A stretch of 64,000 bases of DNA, from the NCBI RefSeq assembly GCF_030035675.1, contig NC_084486.1:96183527-96247526 (forward strand), in the 5' to 3' direction. The notes under the pieces were generated by a model. The model made no database searches and had not been told where the DNA came from. It saw only the letters and a list, made by a program, of their open reading frames with translations. Source of the DNA: Rhineura floridana (Eukaryota > Chordata > Lepidosauria > Squamata > Rhineuridae). The position numbers and the translations under genes were made by a program. This document shows, one piece after another, positions 35,050 to 46,853 of the stretch (positions within the stretch are counted from its first letter, which is position 1; each line of letters opens with the position of its first letter).

Positions 35050-35735
35050 TTTTCATACAGTCATCAAGATGGAAGGTATCTTGGAGATCATCAAGTTCAA
35101 CCTCTGCTCAATGCAGGATGCAGCTACAGCATCCCTGGCAGATGGCCAACCAGCCTATGCTTAAATACCTCTAGAGGAGATCTCACCACTGGATTTGTTT
35201 GTTCCACTGTTGAACAGTTCTTGCCTTTAGGAAGTTTCTCCTAATGTGTAGCTGCTAGCCACGATGGGTATGCCCTGTCTCTACAGTCGGAGGCAGCTTG
35301 CTTCTGAATAACAGTTGATGGAAAATGCAGGAGGGGAGAGTGCTCTTTGTGCTCAGGTCCTGCTTGTGGGCTTTCCATGGGCATCTGGTTGGTCACTGTG
35401 AGAACAGGATCCTGGACTAGACGGGCCATTGGCCTGATCCAGCAGCCTCTTCTTATGTCCTAAGTTGAAAGCATCTACCCTGGGATTCCCATCCACTGGT
35501 TCTAGTACTGCTTTCTGGAGCAACAGCGAACAAGTCTGCACTGTGTTCTCCCTTTAATCTTCTCTAGGCTAAACATATCCAGCTCTTTCAACTGTTCCTC
35601 ATAGGACAATTACCAGACCCCTCATCATCCTGACTGCCCTCCTCTGGGTGAGCTCCAGTTTATCAATGCCTTTCTTAAACTGACCTCCTTTCAACAGAGT
35701 ATATTTGAATATTGGTCTATGTGAGGTCATATATT
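35050..35735 (-). mobile_element. CR1 LINE 3' region, antisense, interrupted by another repeat
   Basis: 35050-35260 holds the complement of the CR1 3' end (atcaagttcaacctctgctc, tgttgaacagttcttgcctt, aggaagtttctcctaatgt). 35466-35735 continues it (ctaaacatatccagctcttt, aactgttcctcatagg, ctcatcatcctgactgccct). Between them lies the repeat at 35283-35465. Only 3' sequence is present. Confidence 0.75.
35283..35465 (+). repeat. Dispersed repeat inserted in CR1
   Basis: GGCAGCTTGCTTCTGAATAA, GAGAGTGCTCTTTGTGCTC, GGGCATCTGGTTGGTCACTG and CTGATCCAGCAGCCTCTTC occur in the same order at 36770-36945. Partial copies lie at 34853-34960 (inverted) and 57405-57500. Confidence 0.75.
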
Positions 35736-36082
35736 TGTCTGTGTGCGGGCTGCACTAACCTACATGGGGAAGAGCCCATGGAGACAGAAATAATATCAGG
35801 CAGAAAAAGAATTGCTGTTTATAGGAAAAGAAGTTCAAGTACATTTCATTTACCCAGTCAGGCCACTCCCTGTGCAAAAAAGGAATACCTCCTCTTAAAG
35901 GAAAAGCTGCACTAAGACATATTTGTTGTTGAAAATTTTAGTGAAACATTACTAAAGTGAATATAGCATTGGAAAACCATTAAGCAATTCTTGCTGGAAG
36001 TGTGATCGTAACCGTTTGTCCCACCCCACAAAAACACAGGAATATGACTGCTGTCATCTAAGGAAGGGTTCAAAACACTCAC

Positions 36083-36232
36083 ATCTTGATTGGACATGTC
36101 CCAATAAGGCCTTTCCCCAAACGACATCACTTCCCACATGACAATGCCATAACTCCATACATCGCTGGCAGAGGTAAATTTGCGGTAGGCAATGGCTTCT
36201 GGCGCTGTCCACCTCACTGGGATCTTCCCGCC
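36083..36232 (-). CDS. EPHB1: EPHB1 coding exon (likely exon 13), kinase C-lobe
   Basis: This 150-base, phase 0 to phase 0 exon encodes about residues 783-832, [20 protein letters not shown] through YWDMSNQD. It contains the P+1 loop and APE motif (TAPEAI), the [13 protein letters not shown] helix-F signature found in tyrosine kinases, and [12 protein letters not shown]. The acceptor is CTCCTACAG before GGCGGG; the donor GTGAGT follows CAAGAT. The intron upstream of it in the gene is the largest here, about 12 kb, and holds the BovB copy. Confidence 0.97.
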
Positions 36233-36769
36233 CTGTAGGAGAGGGAAGGACAAATGTGAACTATAGATGACTTTAAAAGGTCATTAGACAAATTCATGTG
36301 AAACAAGGTTATCAACGGCTGCTAGTCATGTTTTATTCTGCTGATACTGTTTTACCTGCTGTTCCTATATCTTTTAGATACAGTCCTTTTATCTGTATTA
36401 GTGTGTTTTAGACTCTGTTTTTATTATGTTAATAATAAATAAAATAAATAATAATATGTTAAGGTTGTTATTTCAATTTAAATATTGTATGCTGTCTTAG
36501 GACAGGTAAACCTAAAGACAATGAAAATAAATAACAATAAATACAAATTATAGTTTACTAGCAATCTCATACCTAGTGTAGCTTGGGAATTCTAAGAAAC
36601 AAACAATCAGTGCATTTTTGAAAGATTCAGTCCTCCATCTTGATTCAAAATAACATCTAATTTTATCCAAACACAGACAAAAACCTGCTCCTTGATCTCA
36701 GCGACCATCATTAGGTGTCCAAATACAGTGAGCAGACAACTTTCCAAAACATATAGTAGGTATTCCCAG

Positions 36770-36950
36770 AAGCAGAGGCAGTTTGCCTCTGAATACAGTA
36801 GCTGATAATCACAGTTGGGGAGAGTGCTGTTGTACTCAGCCCTGCCTGTAGACTTGCCATAGGCATCTGGATGGCAACTGTGGAAAACAGGATGCTAGAC
36901 TAGATGGACCTTTGGTCTAATTCAGCAGTGCTCTTCATGTGGACAGCTGA
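36770..36950 (+). repeat. Dispersed repeat, second copy
   Basis: GAGGCAGTTTGCCTCTGAAT, GGGGAGAGTGCTGTTGTACT, GGCATCTGGATGGCAACTG and GACTAGATGGACCTTTGG match the 35283-35465 repeat in order. Confidence 0.7.
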
Positions 36951-37638
36951 GTGCACTAATACCTCCCTGTAAAAGTTCCTGCTAATTCAACAGGTGCACA
37001 GCATTCTGAATGTATTGCAAACTTCCAAATATGCTGACCAATTCTGAAATTCCATAATGAAAATGATTCACTTCTAGGATGTGTTGGACAGGATGCACCT
37101 GTTCAACTTAACAGAAAAACAGGCACAGAACCTTGGCCCTCTCTTCCTCTTGCACCTCAAGATGGATTGTCACCTATCAAACACTCATTGATTCAGCACA
37201 CTAAGACCCACAAGTTACACTGGGGCTATACCAGAACCTAAGGGATGTCTGGGGTGAGCCCAGGTCACACAGTCCCAGTGGTAGATTGCCAAGAATTGGT
37301 TATGCATCCACACACACAACCTATGTACCTTATTTGGTATACTTAACTTCCTGTTCTGGGAAACTGCTTTCTCCTCATATTCTAAGGCAAGAGCCCAACG
37401 ATATCTAGAAAGCCACAGCTTCCTTGTTCTAAGGGCTGCATCATCACACATTACGCAGGGGCATGTTCACTTTATTAATAAGTTTGCAGATGTGAGTTTG
37501 TCGTGTATATTTGACATTTTATGCTTACATGGAAAACATTTCATGAGCAAATAAAACAGATGTATTGCATGAAGTAAAAGGCAGTGCAAAGACAATGATT
37601 CCCAGTTTCTGAAGTGATAACATTTCTTTTTTAAAAAA

Positions 37639-37848
37639 TTATTACATTTATATCCCGCCTTTCCTCCAAGGAGCTGAAGGTAGCATATTTGGTTCTCCCA
37701 CTCCCAATTTTATCCTCCCAACAATCCTGTGCAGTAGGTTAGGCTGAGAGACAGTGAATGGCCCAAGGTCATTCAGTGATCTTCGTGGCCAAGTGGGCAT
37801 TTGAACCCTGGTCTCCCTGGCCCTAGTCCGCCACTCTATCCACCTGCT
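37639..37848 (-). repeat. tRNA-derived SINE with LINE-type 3' tail (MIR-like)
   Basis: On the plus strand the tail comes first (acatttatatcccgcctttc, like the L2/CR1 LINE ends here). It is followed by ttttatcctcccaacaatcc, aaggtcattcagtgatcttc and the inverse B-box region tttgaaccctggtctccc. So it is a minus-strand SINE whose end would be recognised by the L2/CR1 machinery, unlike the BovB-tailed SINE at 4104. Confidence 0.78.
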
Positions 37849-38916
37849 GTTCTGGAATACCAGTGCAGGAACACACAGGCCACTGGTCTTCAGTTCTATC
37901 TGTCAGAATTAGAAAAGAAAACCAAAAAGGAGAGATTAGAGGCCTTGGGAGTCATGGCGAAAACCACAAATCCAGGGACTATTTTTTTCTTGCCTCCATC
38001 TTATATGTATATGTGTGTATTGTGTATTGCAAGATGGATCTAAGGGCTTGGATTCAGGCAGGTGATTCTATGTCACTTGTCTTGTATGCAGCCCTGGTGT
38101 TAGACAGATATCCTAATGAGATAGATCACAGTTGAATTACACATATCCTGCTCCATGTGCTTGATTTCATGCTATGGAGATAGGATTTCCAATAGCAAAT
38201 ATAATATTGAACTCATACCAGCACCAACTTTCCTAGTATCTGGGGAATAGAGTGGTGCTAAAAAAGAATATAAAGTTGGCTGGCCCTGCTCTTAATTTTA
38301 CATTAAAGATTTTAAAAATAACAAGTGACAGTAAAAAAGAAAGCCCAGGGTGAATCCTAATTAATGCCTTTGGTTCACTGCAAATCCAGGCAGATCACTG
38401 GAAAATCACAAAAGACAAACTATTAAGAGTGAAACATTCTTTCAGCCAAACTGGCTATTTCAGCACTGCTATATGAGGAGGTGGTGGTTATTTTTTATTC
38501 TTATTCTCATCATCACCATCATCATCTATCTATATAGAGCCATCAGATACACATGGCACTGTACATAAAATAAAACAATAAAAACAAGTCCCTGCCCAAA
38601 AATGAAGGGGAAACAAATAAAAGACAAAGTGAGAACATTCAGATTTTCTTAGCAAGACAGTGAATTTCACAAAGGGCATTGTTATTATTGACCCTCGTAC
38701 AGGGATAGGTTCAGACAGCAAAAATGATGCACCAAATAGTAGCTAGACAGACAACGGCCTAAATTGGTTTTTGAACTAGTTTGCCATATTTAACACACTG
38801 GAACCTAGAAATTGTAGTTGTCCCTCGTCAGAACAATAATTCCCAAGGTCCCATGAATGGAGACATAGCAATGAGACTGGCTTATGTTTGTGGTATAGAT
38901 ATGCCCAGGAATGGCT

Positions 38917-39054
38917 CAGGGGTGAGAAACCTGTGGCCCTTCAGATATTGCTGGACTACAACTCCCATCATCCCTCTCTATTGGTCACAGTGGTTGGGGC
39001 TTATGAGAGTTGTAGTTCCACAATATCTAAAGGACCACAGGTTTCCTATCCCTG
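38917..39054. mobile_element. hAT-like palindromic MITE
   Basis: CAGGGGTGAGAAACCTGTGG answers CCACAGGTTTCCTATCCCTG. The inner GGACTACAACTCCCATCATC answers ATGAGAGTTGTAGTTCC. No clear target duplication. Confidence 0.78.
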
Positions 39055-40294
39055 CTCTAGCTAATATGCTTACCTTGTTCTTGTATATACACCTTGAAGC
39101 AGAATGCACAGATATCTCCTGCATGAGGTATTTGTGGTGAGAAAATCAGTATTGTGACATTTATTCCAGCTGTGATGTTTAAATATAAACAGTAACTAAA
39201 TGAACAAAATCTTGTCCCCATGAATGCCAATGAACATGCAAGTGCTTTGGAAAGGACAGTATGTTTCCTACCGGGGATATGTAGGTGCTCTCACACCTCT
39301 TAGGCCCAAAAGCAGACATCAAAGGCTGACAGCAACAGCTGTTTCCCTGTACCTCTTTGCATATCAAGTAGAAACGATGGCCTTCAGGGTTTTATCCTGA
39401 GTGACACTTCCATACCCTGGGCTATTTTTTATTGTGGAGCACACAAACTTCCTTTGCTTCAGATCCTTTCCCTTAAGAAAGATGGCATGGGAAGGGCAAG
39501 GGAGCTGCCTTTGGCACAGAGATGACAGCTCATCATCAGGAGCTGAGTGAACCAGATGAGAAGCAACATATTTTGGTTGGTCCATCTGAAATTATAGAGG
39601 TCCACTGCTAGGAGGCAGCTCATATGGGTTCCCTTTCATTAAATTTCAGGGCATGTCTGTAAATATGCGTCTATGAGTGACCACAACTTACCATGGCTAC
39701 AAAAAATGGATCAACACTTACTGCTGGCATAATATGAAGGGACCTGTTTAAAATCAGAAGACTAAGAATGCACTTCTGATGTCATAATGGTTCCTACAGC
39801 AACAGTGGGGGATTCCATGAATAGCATGTGACTTTATAAACCATGCTGTATTGGTATAAATATGGATTCCTATCAGCACTATTGGTTTCATGCAGCTCAA
39901 TCAACTTCAGTTTCCCTGAGCTAAGCTGTACTTAGTACAGAAGTTGACATCATGAGTTCAAGGCAGTAGTACAAATTTCATTTCAGCAAATGAAATTAAT
40001 GTTCATTTGACTACTGTTGAACGTACATTCCAAATATCTAGATAATCAAAGAATTGAAGAAGCTAAAACTGTGGTCTTGGGGAGGAAAGTGCAGGAGTAC
40101 TTTGGGAAGGAGAGGAGATGCCCAATAACAGTAGCAGGGGTGACCTGCAGTAGCAAGCAAGTGCCCCCAAACATTAACATTGCCTGGGAGTTTGCTACTC
40201 CCATGCACCACTAGTCTTATTGGGAATACTGGTAGGAACAACGGGAGGGTGAGCTCTCTAAAACTTGCCTTGAATTGACTCAATAATTATCTGA

Positions 40295-43127
40295 GGCCAA
40301 GAGTCTGATGCGCACAGATGCGAAAGGAGAGTCCGGAGTTGTACGACGTACACAATAGGAACATGGAATGTGAGAAGCATGAACCAGGGAAAGTTAGAAA
40401 TTGTCAAGCAAGAAATGGAACGTATCAACATTACACTACTTGGCGTGAATGAATTAAAATGGACGGGAATGGGACATTTTCAATCAGGCAACTACAAAAT
40501 ATTTTATGCAGGAAATGAGAAATTAAGAAGAAATGGGGTTGCTTTAATACTGAGAAGTGAGGTAGCAAAAGCAATTAGGAGCTACACTGCAAGGTCTGAG
40601 CGAGTGATATCAATGAGATTAAACAGGAAACCTATTAACATAACCATAATCCAAGTCTACGCTCCAACGTCAAACGCAGAAGAAGAACAATTGGAGAGAT
40701 TTTACGCAGAAGTACAGGAGGAAATTGATCACACACTAAAACAAGATATGATGATAATCATGGGGGACTGGAATGTAAAAGGAGGGAACAGAGAAGAACT
40801 AGGAATTGCGGGGAAATGGGGCTTAGGAGATAGAAATGAAGCAGGAGAAAGATTTATTGAATTCTGTGAAGCCAATAATTTTTCTTGTGAACACTTTTTT
40901 TGAGCAACCGAAAAGATGAGTGTACACGTGGACATCACCAAATTGTCAACATAGGAATCAAATTGATTATATAATTGGCAACAGAAGATGGAGAAGTTCC
41001 ATACTTTCTGCAAAAACAAGACCAGGAGCAGACTGCGGTACAGATCATGAACTGGTCATATCGAAGATCAGAGTAAAGCTAAAGAAGAACAACAAAGCAA
41101 TCATAATGCCAAAATACAATTTAAATAACATCCCAGAAGAATATAAAGATCAAATAAGGAACAGATTTGAGGCTTTAAACTTAGTTGACAGAGAACCAGA
41201 AGAACTATAGAATGAAGTCAGAGACATGATCAGAGAAGAATGCAAAAAGACAATACCACTAGTTAAAGAGAGAGAAAGACCTCAATGGATGACTGAAGAA
41301 ACTCTTAAAATGGTTAAAGAGAGAAGGAAAGCAAAAGCAAAAGGAGATAGAAACACGGTCAGAACCCTAAATGCAACAATACAGCGACTAGTACGTAGGG
41401 ACAAAGAAAACTATTACAATAGTTATTGTATAGAAATAGGACAACAAAAAGGGGAGAACAAGAGCCCTATTCCAAAAGATTGCAGAAATTAAAGGGAAAT
41501 TTAAACCAAGAGTAGGGATGTTGAATAATCAACAGGGGAACACACTGACTGACAGAGATGAAATAAAAGGAAGATGGAAGCAATACACTGAAGAACTCTA
41601 TAAAAAAGATGCAAGGATGACAGATTCATTCATGGTGGAACCATATGATGAAGAACCAGAAATTTTAGCATGTGAGGTAAAAGCTGCTCTTAAAATACTT
41701 GGAAGAAACAAAGCACCAGGAACAGATGGCATACCAATAGAGTTGCTACAAGCTACTGAGACTGAATCTGTCCACTTTTTGACAAAAATTGTCAAGAAAT
41801 ATGGAAAACTAAACAATGGCCCAGAGACTGGAAGTGTTCAATATACATCCCAATTTCAAAGAAAGGGGATCCCAGGGAATGCAGTAATCCCAGGGAACTA
41901 TTGCCTTAATATCCCATGCAAGTAAAGTAATGCTCAAGATTCTACAACAAAGGCTCTTACTGTATATGGAGCGAGAAAGGCCAGACGTCCAAGCTGGATT
42001 TAGAAAGGGAAGAGGCACCAGAGATCGTATCGCAAACATACGTGGGATAATGGAATGGAGCAAGGAATTTCAGAAGAAAATCACCCTGTGCTTTATAGAT
42101 TACAGGAAAGCCTTTGACTCTGTAGATCATGAAAAACTATGGAATGCTTTAAAAGAAATGGGGGTGCCACAGCATCTGATGGTCCTGATGTGCAACCTAT
42201 ACTCTGGACAAGAGGCTACTGTAAGGACAGAATATGGAGAAACCGATTGGTTCCCCATTGGAAAGGGTGTGAGACAGGGGTGTATTTTATCACCCTATTT
42301 GTTTAATCTATATGCACAACATATCATATGGAAAGTGGGATTGGACCAAGATGAAGGAGGTGTGAAAATTGGAGGGAGAAATATTAAGATATGCAGATGA
42401 TACCATACTATTAGCAGAAACCAGTAATGATTTGAAAAGAATGCTGATTAAAGTTAAAGAGGAAAGCACAAAAGCAGGACTACAGCTGAACGTCAAAAAG
42501 ACTAAAGTAATGACAACAGAAGATTTATATAACTTTAAAGATGACAATGAGGACATTGAACTTGTCAAGGATTATCAATACCATGTCACTGTCATTAACC
42601 AAAAGGGAGACAATAGTCAAGAAATCAGAAGAAGGCTAGGACTGGGGAGGGTAGCTGTGAGAGAACTAGAAAAGGTCCTCAAATGCAAAGGTGTATGACT
42701 GAACACTAAAGTCAGGATCATTCAGACCATGGTATTCCCGATTTCTATGTATGGATGTGAAAGTTGTTACAGTGAAAAAAGCGGATAAGAGAAAAATCAA
42801 CTTGTTTGAAATGTGGTGTTGGAGGATAGCTTTGCAGATACCATGGATCGCGAAAAAGACAAATAATTCGGTGTTAGAACAAATTAAACCAGAGCTGTCA
42901 CTCAAAGCTAAAATGATGAAGTTGAGGTTATCATACTTTGGACACATCATGAGAAGACATGATTCCCTAGAAAAGACAATAATGCTGGGGAAAACAGAAG
43001 GAAGTAGAAAAAGAGGAAGGCCAAACAAGAGATGGATTGATTCCATAAAGGAAGTCACAGACCTGAATTTACAAGATCTGAACAGGGTGGTTCGTGACAG
43101 ATGCTCTTGGAGGTCACTGATTCATAG
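40295..43127 (+). mobile_element. BovB (RTE clade) LINE, decayed, nearly full ORF, missing its 3' tail
   Basis: This non-LTR retrotransposon encodes an endonuclease plus reverse transcriptase. The AP-endonuclease part (about 40355-40903) reads TWNVRSMNQGKLEIVKQEME, then LLGVNELKWTGMG and MMIIMGDWNVKGGNREELG. After a frame change come NQIDYIIGNRRWRSSILSAK and DCGTDHELVISKIRVKLKK. The RT region (41690-42510) shows NKAPGTDGIPIELLQ, FIDYRKAFDSVDHEKLWNAL, VRQGCILSPYLFNLY and RYADDTILLAETSNDLKRM. The C-terminal region (42751-43118) reads LSYFGHIMRRHDSL, SRKRGRPNKRWIDSIKEVTD and DRCSWRSLIH, typical of BovB. At least six frame changes and an in-frame TAG near 41208 break it. It stops at ATTCATAGG without the usual BovB 3' UTR. 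It is antisense to EPHB1. Confidence 0.93.
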
Positions 43128-44691
43128 GCCAATCTCCCCCTTTCTCTGCTGCCACTGCATGTATAGCCATGCCAATGGGTGGGGGAAGAAGGGAGGGCAC
43201 CTGGGGATGTGTGGGTAGATGGGAAGGAAGCTGGGAAGAAGCTCTTCTCCAGACTTCCTTTGAAATGGGCTTTTTGAGTCCCCAAAGGTAGCTCTGGCAA
43301 TTTTTAACAGCATGCCAGATTGAGGATCTAGTTGCCCTACACCTACCGCAAGAATGCTGAGTGGGATAATACTCCCACCTGTCCAATGTGAGGATGAAAT
43401 ATCTCACCTAATCCTGAGAAATCTATTGGGTCAGGGAAATCTTCTCAGCCCAAAACAGAAATTAATTCAATGGGAAAGAAGATGAAAAGCTGGCATTTTT
43501 CACAAGAGCTAGGCATGTCTCTTATCTGAGGTAGTTATTCCCTGACAGGAGGCATAACACTGCTTTGTGACATCATCGTGACCTATTTGATGGGCCAAGA
43601 CTGTGATATCACACTGAAAGAGTTAGGAGAGCAGTAAGCAGGAGCCAGAGCACATGAAGTGTTAGGAAACAATTATCTTGTTTCCATGTAAATGATTCAT
43701 GCCATAATTAAAACTAATGCAAGGAGGAAGAGAAACACAGACAAAGTAAGACGCTGACTCTATGTGGAATTGTTTGCTTTAGTTTTCAGCTGCTTTTCAA
43801 AGATGGATGGCAAAACAGATTTGGCCTTTGTAAGAAAAAAAAGCTCTATTTAAATAACTGAAAAAGGAGAAATTTGCTTGAAGGTTGTTTTCTCCTACCT
43901 TTTCCCCAGTGCAGAGCTATGAACCTGCCGTGGGAGGCAGTGATGTAATTGCAGGCAGTGCATCATTTCCCAGCTGCTGGGAAGGCCATTTGTGGCATAA
44001 ATTAACTATAAAAATACAGATGAGAAAATCTGCTTTTTCTCCAGAGGTGGGAGAAGCCACTTCATGCTCAATCCAGTAAGCCAGCGTAGGGCAGTTTATA
44101 TTCACACTGATTTACTTAAATGGGCCACAGTGTGCAGTCTGGAGAGGAAAGAGAACTCCCAGTTAAGCCATGGATGGCTGATTCAAGGATTCTCAGCTGG
44201 TGTAAAGTGACCCGGCTCCAAAGACTGCAAGGGCACCAACTATGCTGATTTCCAACCACAGGAAAGTAGATTTTTGGTTCCAATGAAATGTATACCAACT
44301 TAACACCAGCTAGCTTCTGCTTGTTTTCTGGCTCACTGCTGGCATTTCAACTGCTGGCATTTGCTCTCCAAGTGCACACTGGCTATATTAGGTATGTGCT
44401 TCAATTTCCATCTATTCCATGTCAAGGATAAATATCTCAGTCAAGTTCCTAAACTTCTCAGAGCAGGAACCTTTCCATTCTCCTTACTGGGTCTTTTAAA
44501 AGGTGTATCTTGCTGCTCATTTGGAAGGATGATGAATCAAATATGTGATGTGCTGAGAAGGGAATTCTGGGACAGACAGTATCCTTCTAGCTGCACCCTT
44601 TCAATTAACAGATCATATATTAAGGTTATTTTCTACACCATTAATAAGGTGCACCAGCTACATCTTGTATTTTGCTGGATTATTCTATAAG

Positions 44692-45212
44692 GGCACAATC
44701 CAAACCTTTCCGCTCGGCTGGGGGGAGTTGGATGCTGCGTCCCTCTGGCTGTGCTGGCAGGCTCCCGTTGGCATGGGGCTCTGCTGGGTGTAGCCCTCTG
44801 CCGCAGCTAAGCTGCAGTGCTGCTAGGAGCCTGCCAGGAGTCCATCAGAGATTCCCAGCCCAGCAGAAGCCAACAGAAGCCCCAAAATGGGGCATTCCAG
44901 GAGTGTAGCAGGGGCAGAGCCGCAGAGGGAGGGACTTGTGCAAGATCCTCCTCACATTTGGAGCCATCCACTGGGTCCCAATTTGCCCAGAAACTCTGCC
45001 GGCCAAAAGGCTAGCACAATAAAAACATTTCCATGGTGGCCTACGGGGAGGGCTTACTCCCCAGGAGGTCTGTTCGTAGGAGCTGGCTCTTCCCACTGGC
45101 TCATGCGTGCAGCTTCCAATGGAGCTGGCATTCAGCCGGGCTGGCAACTCCAGAGTGGGAAGAAGATCCCATGGGGCTTTCCACCGGCTCCCCATCATTT
45201 GGATTGCTCTGT
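44692..45212. mobile_element. Possible GC-rich non-autonomous element with inverted ends
   Basis: GGGCACAATCCAAACC at the left resembles the inverse of CATTTGGATTGCTCTG at the right. The interior is clearly richer in G+C than the flanks and contains paired ctggcaggctcc / ggagcctgcc motifs. No coding domain; the several overlapping open frames look incidental. The element call is tentative. Confidence 0.4.
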
Positions 45213-45287
45213 AAGCCAATATCCTGTGGTAGCTGGAGTGTCATATTGGGACTGGGGATGAAGCTCACTGGGGGATTGTGGACCCAA

Positions 45288-45744
45288 TAGGGATGGATGA
45301 TTTTGTCAGTTTTGGTTTCTCTCAGATTTTCAATCTTAAATTCAGTTCTCCACATTTTCACAGGAATTTGTGTGGGGTATTGTTTGATGTTTTAAAGAAA
45401 TCCTCATTAAAATTTGTCAGCATTTAGTGCAAATTTCTCCTAATAGGCACAGTTTTTGTATGCACTTTGGACTAACACACACATTTTTGCAAGCAATTTT
45501 CCCTATTATAATACAGTTTTTTGTGTTATTTTAATTAACATATGCATTTTTACGCACACTTTCCCCAATATATGTATTTTTGTACAGGTTGTTTGGAAAA
45601 CTGCACTGCAAAATTCAAAGTAGTACAAATTTCAAAGGATAATTATGTTTTGGTTTGTGCATTGGTTTGAAAACTGCGAATTAGGTAGCTTGTCATAAAA
45701 TGAATAAATAAAAAAAAATAAATCAAATTTCTCCACCATCCCTA
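45288..45744. mobile_element. MITE with TAGGGATGG inverted ends
   Basis: TAGGGATGGATGATTTTG at the left answers TTCTCCACCATCCCTA at the right. The interior is AT-rich with repeated gcatttttgcaa / gtatttttgtac-type phrases. A partial relative is at 20855-21030. No target duplication seen. Confidence 0.65.
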
Positions 45745-46011
45745 CATCAGGCATAATCTCTCAGCCTGATCTATCTCACAGCACTGTTGTACACATAAAA
45801 TGGAGGGAGGAAGAATGCCACTCTGAGCCCTTGGAGGAAAAGGCTGGTAATATATGCTGGAATTGACTGTGCAAGCCATCTCATCCAACCACTTGTTGAA
45901 TGCAAAAAGTCAATATAATGATACCCCATTCATTTGTAATAGATGGGTGAAGGAATATCTATAGTGACTGTAGAAAGCCTTGATTTACTGTTTGCCCTCT
46001 AAAGTGTGTGA

Positions 46012-46233
46012 GCCTCTTTCACATGTAACACAAAGTCAAACTGTGGCTTACCATGAATGAGCAAGCGTGCTGCTGCACAGGAGAAAATCGCAGCCGCTTT
46101 GCTTCTTTCCCACTCCTGCTTAGCATTGTATCCAAGCAGCAGCAGTAGCAGAGGAGGAGAGAAGTGGCCATGATTTTCTCCCTGTGTCATTCACAATAAG
46201 TCATACTTTGGCATAATGTTACATGCAACCTAG
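46012..46233. mobile_element. Palindromic DNA element, relative of 31537-31923
   Basis: CCTCTTTCACATGTAACACA and AAACTGTGGCTTACCATGAA pair with the inverse of CATACTTTGGCATAATG and TTACATGCAACCTAGG. The inner GGAGAAAATCGCAGCC pairs with the inverse of GGCCATGATTTTCTCCC. Confidence 0.65.
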
Positions 46234-46319
46234 GCCAGAAACTGGTTAAATGTAACTACAGGATAGGAAAAGGAGCATTCATAGATTCTAGATAGCAGGA
46301 CAACAGACTAACACAAAGG

Positions 46320-46440
46320 GGGGGACTGGTGGCTCTTCAGGTGCTGTTAAGACTCCATCTCCCAACTTGCCTGACGATTGGGCATTGGCTGAGGCTGGAG
46401 CTGAAGTTTAACATCTGGGGGGCCACAGGTTAGCCACCCG
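46320..46440. mobile_element. hAT-like palindromic MITE, diverged
   Basis: GGACTGGTGGCTCTTCAGGT pairs loosely with the inverse of GGGGCCACAGGTTAGCCACC, around CCATCTCCCAACTTGCC. Confidence 0.5.
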
Positions 46441-46708
46441 GTCTAGAGGAATCACAGATAAAACAGCCACAGTTAGTGGAAGAGGTGTCAACTTGTTCCA
46501 TAAAGTGAAGTGAAACTGACAAGAGGCTTCCCTGGGCATTACTCACAGATAGCATCTTTCTCATCATTTTTTGAGCTATGGCAAACCTCTAGACCAAATT
46601 TGTCTTCCCTACTCCCTACAGACTTTGATGGATGTGCAGACTGGCTCAGTGGAAGATAAATACACATCTGGAACAGCCCCTGGGCTTGGTGGTGTGTTGA
46701 AGGTGCTT

Positions 46709-46853
46709 GGTGGTGTGTTGAAACCTGTGGCCCTCCAGATGTTGCTGGACTACAAGTCCCACTGTCCCTCACTATTGGTCATGCTGGCTGGTACTGATGG
46801 AAGTTGGAGTCCAACAACATCCAAAAGGCTGCAGGTTCCCCATTCCTGGTGTA
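46709..46853. mobile_element. hAT-like palindromic MITE
   Basis: AAACCTGTGGCCCTCCAGAT then TTGCTGGACTACAAGTCCC answer GGAGTCCAACAACATCC then GCTGCAGGTTCCCC. Confidence 0.7.

Larger units (their letters stand above)
32717..36082 (-). other. EPHB1: EPHB1 intron between likely exons 13 and 14
   Basis: 3.4 kb. 32717-34850 shows only a short CA run (33130-33142), a CAG-rich spot (33531-33548) and no recognised repeat. 34853-35735 is a nest of CR1 and another dispersed repeat, described separately. Confidence 0.7.

Noticed and set aside
44672-45361. Several overlapping open frames suggesting a gene
   Set aside because: Overlapping frames on both strands with no domain, explained by locally high G+C and few stop codons.
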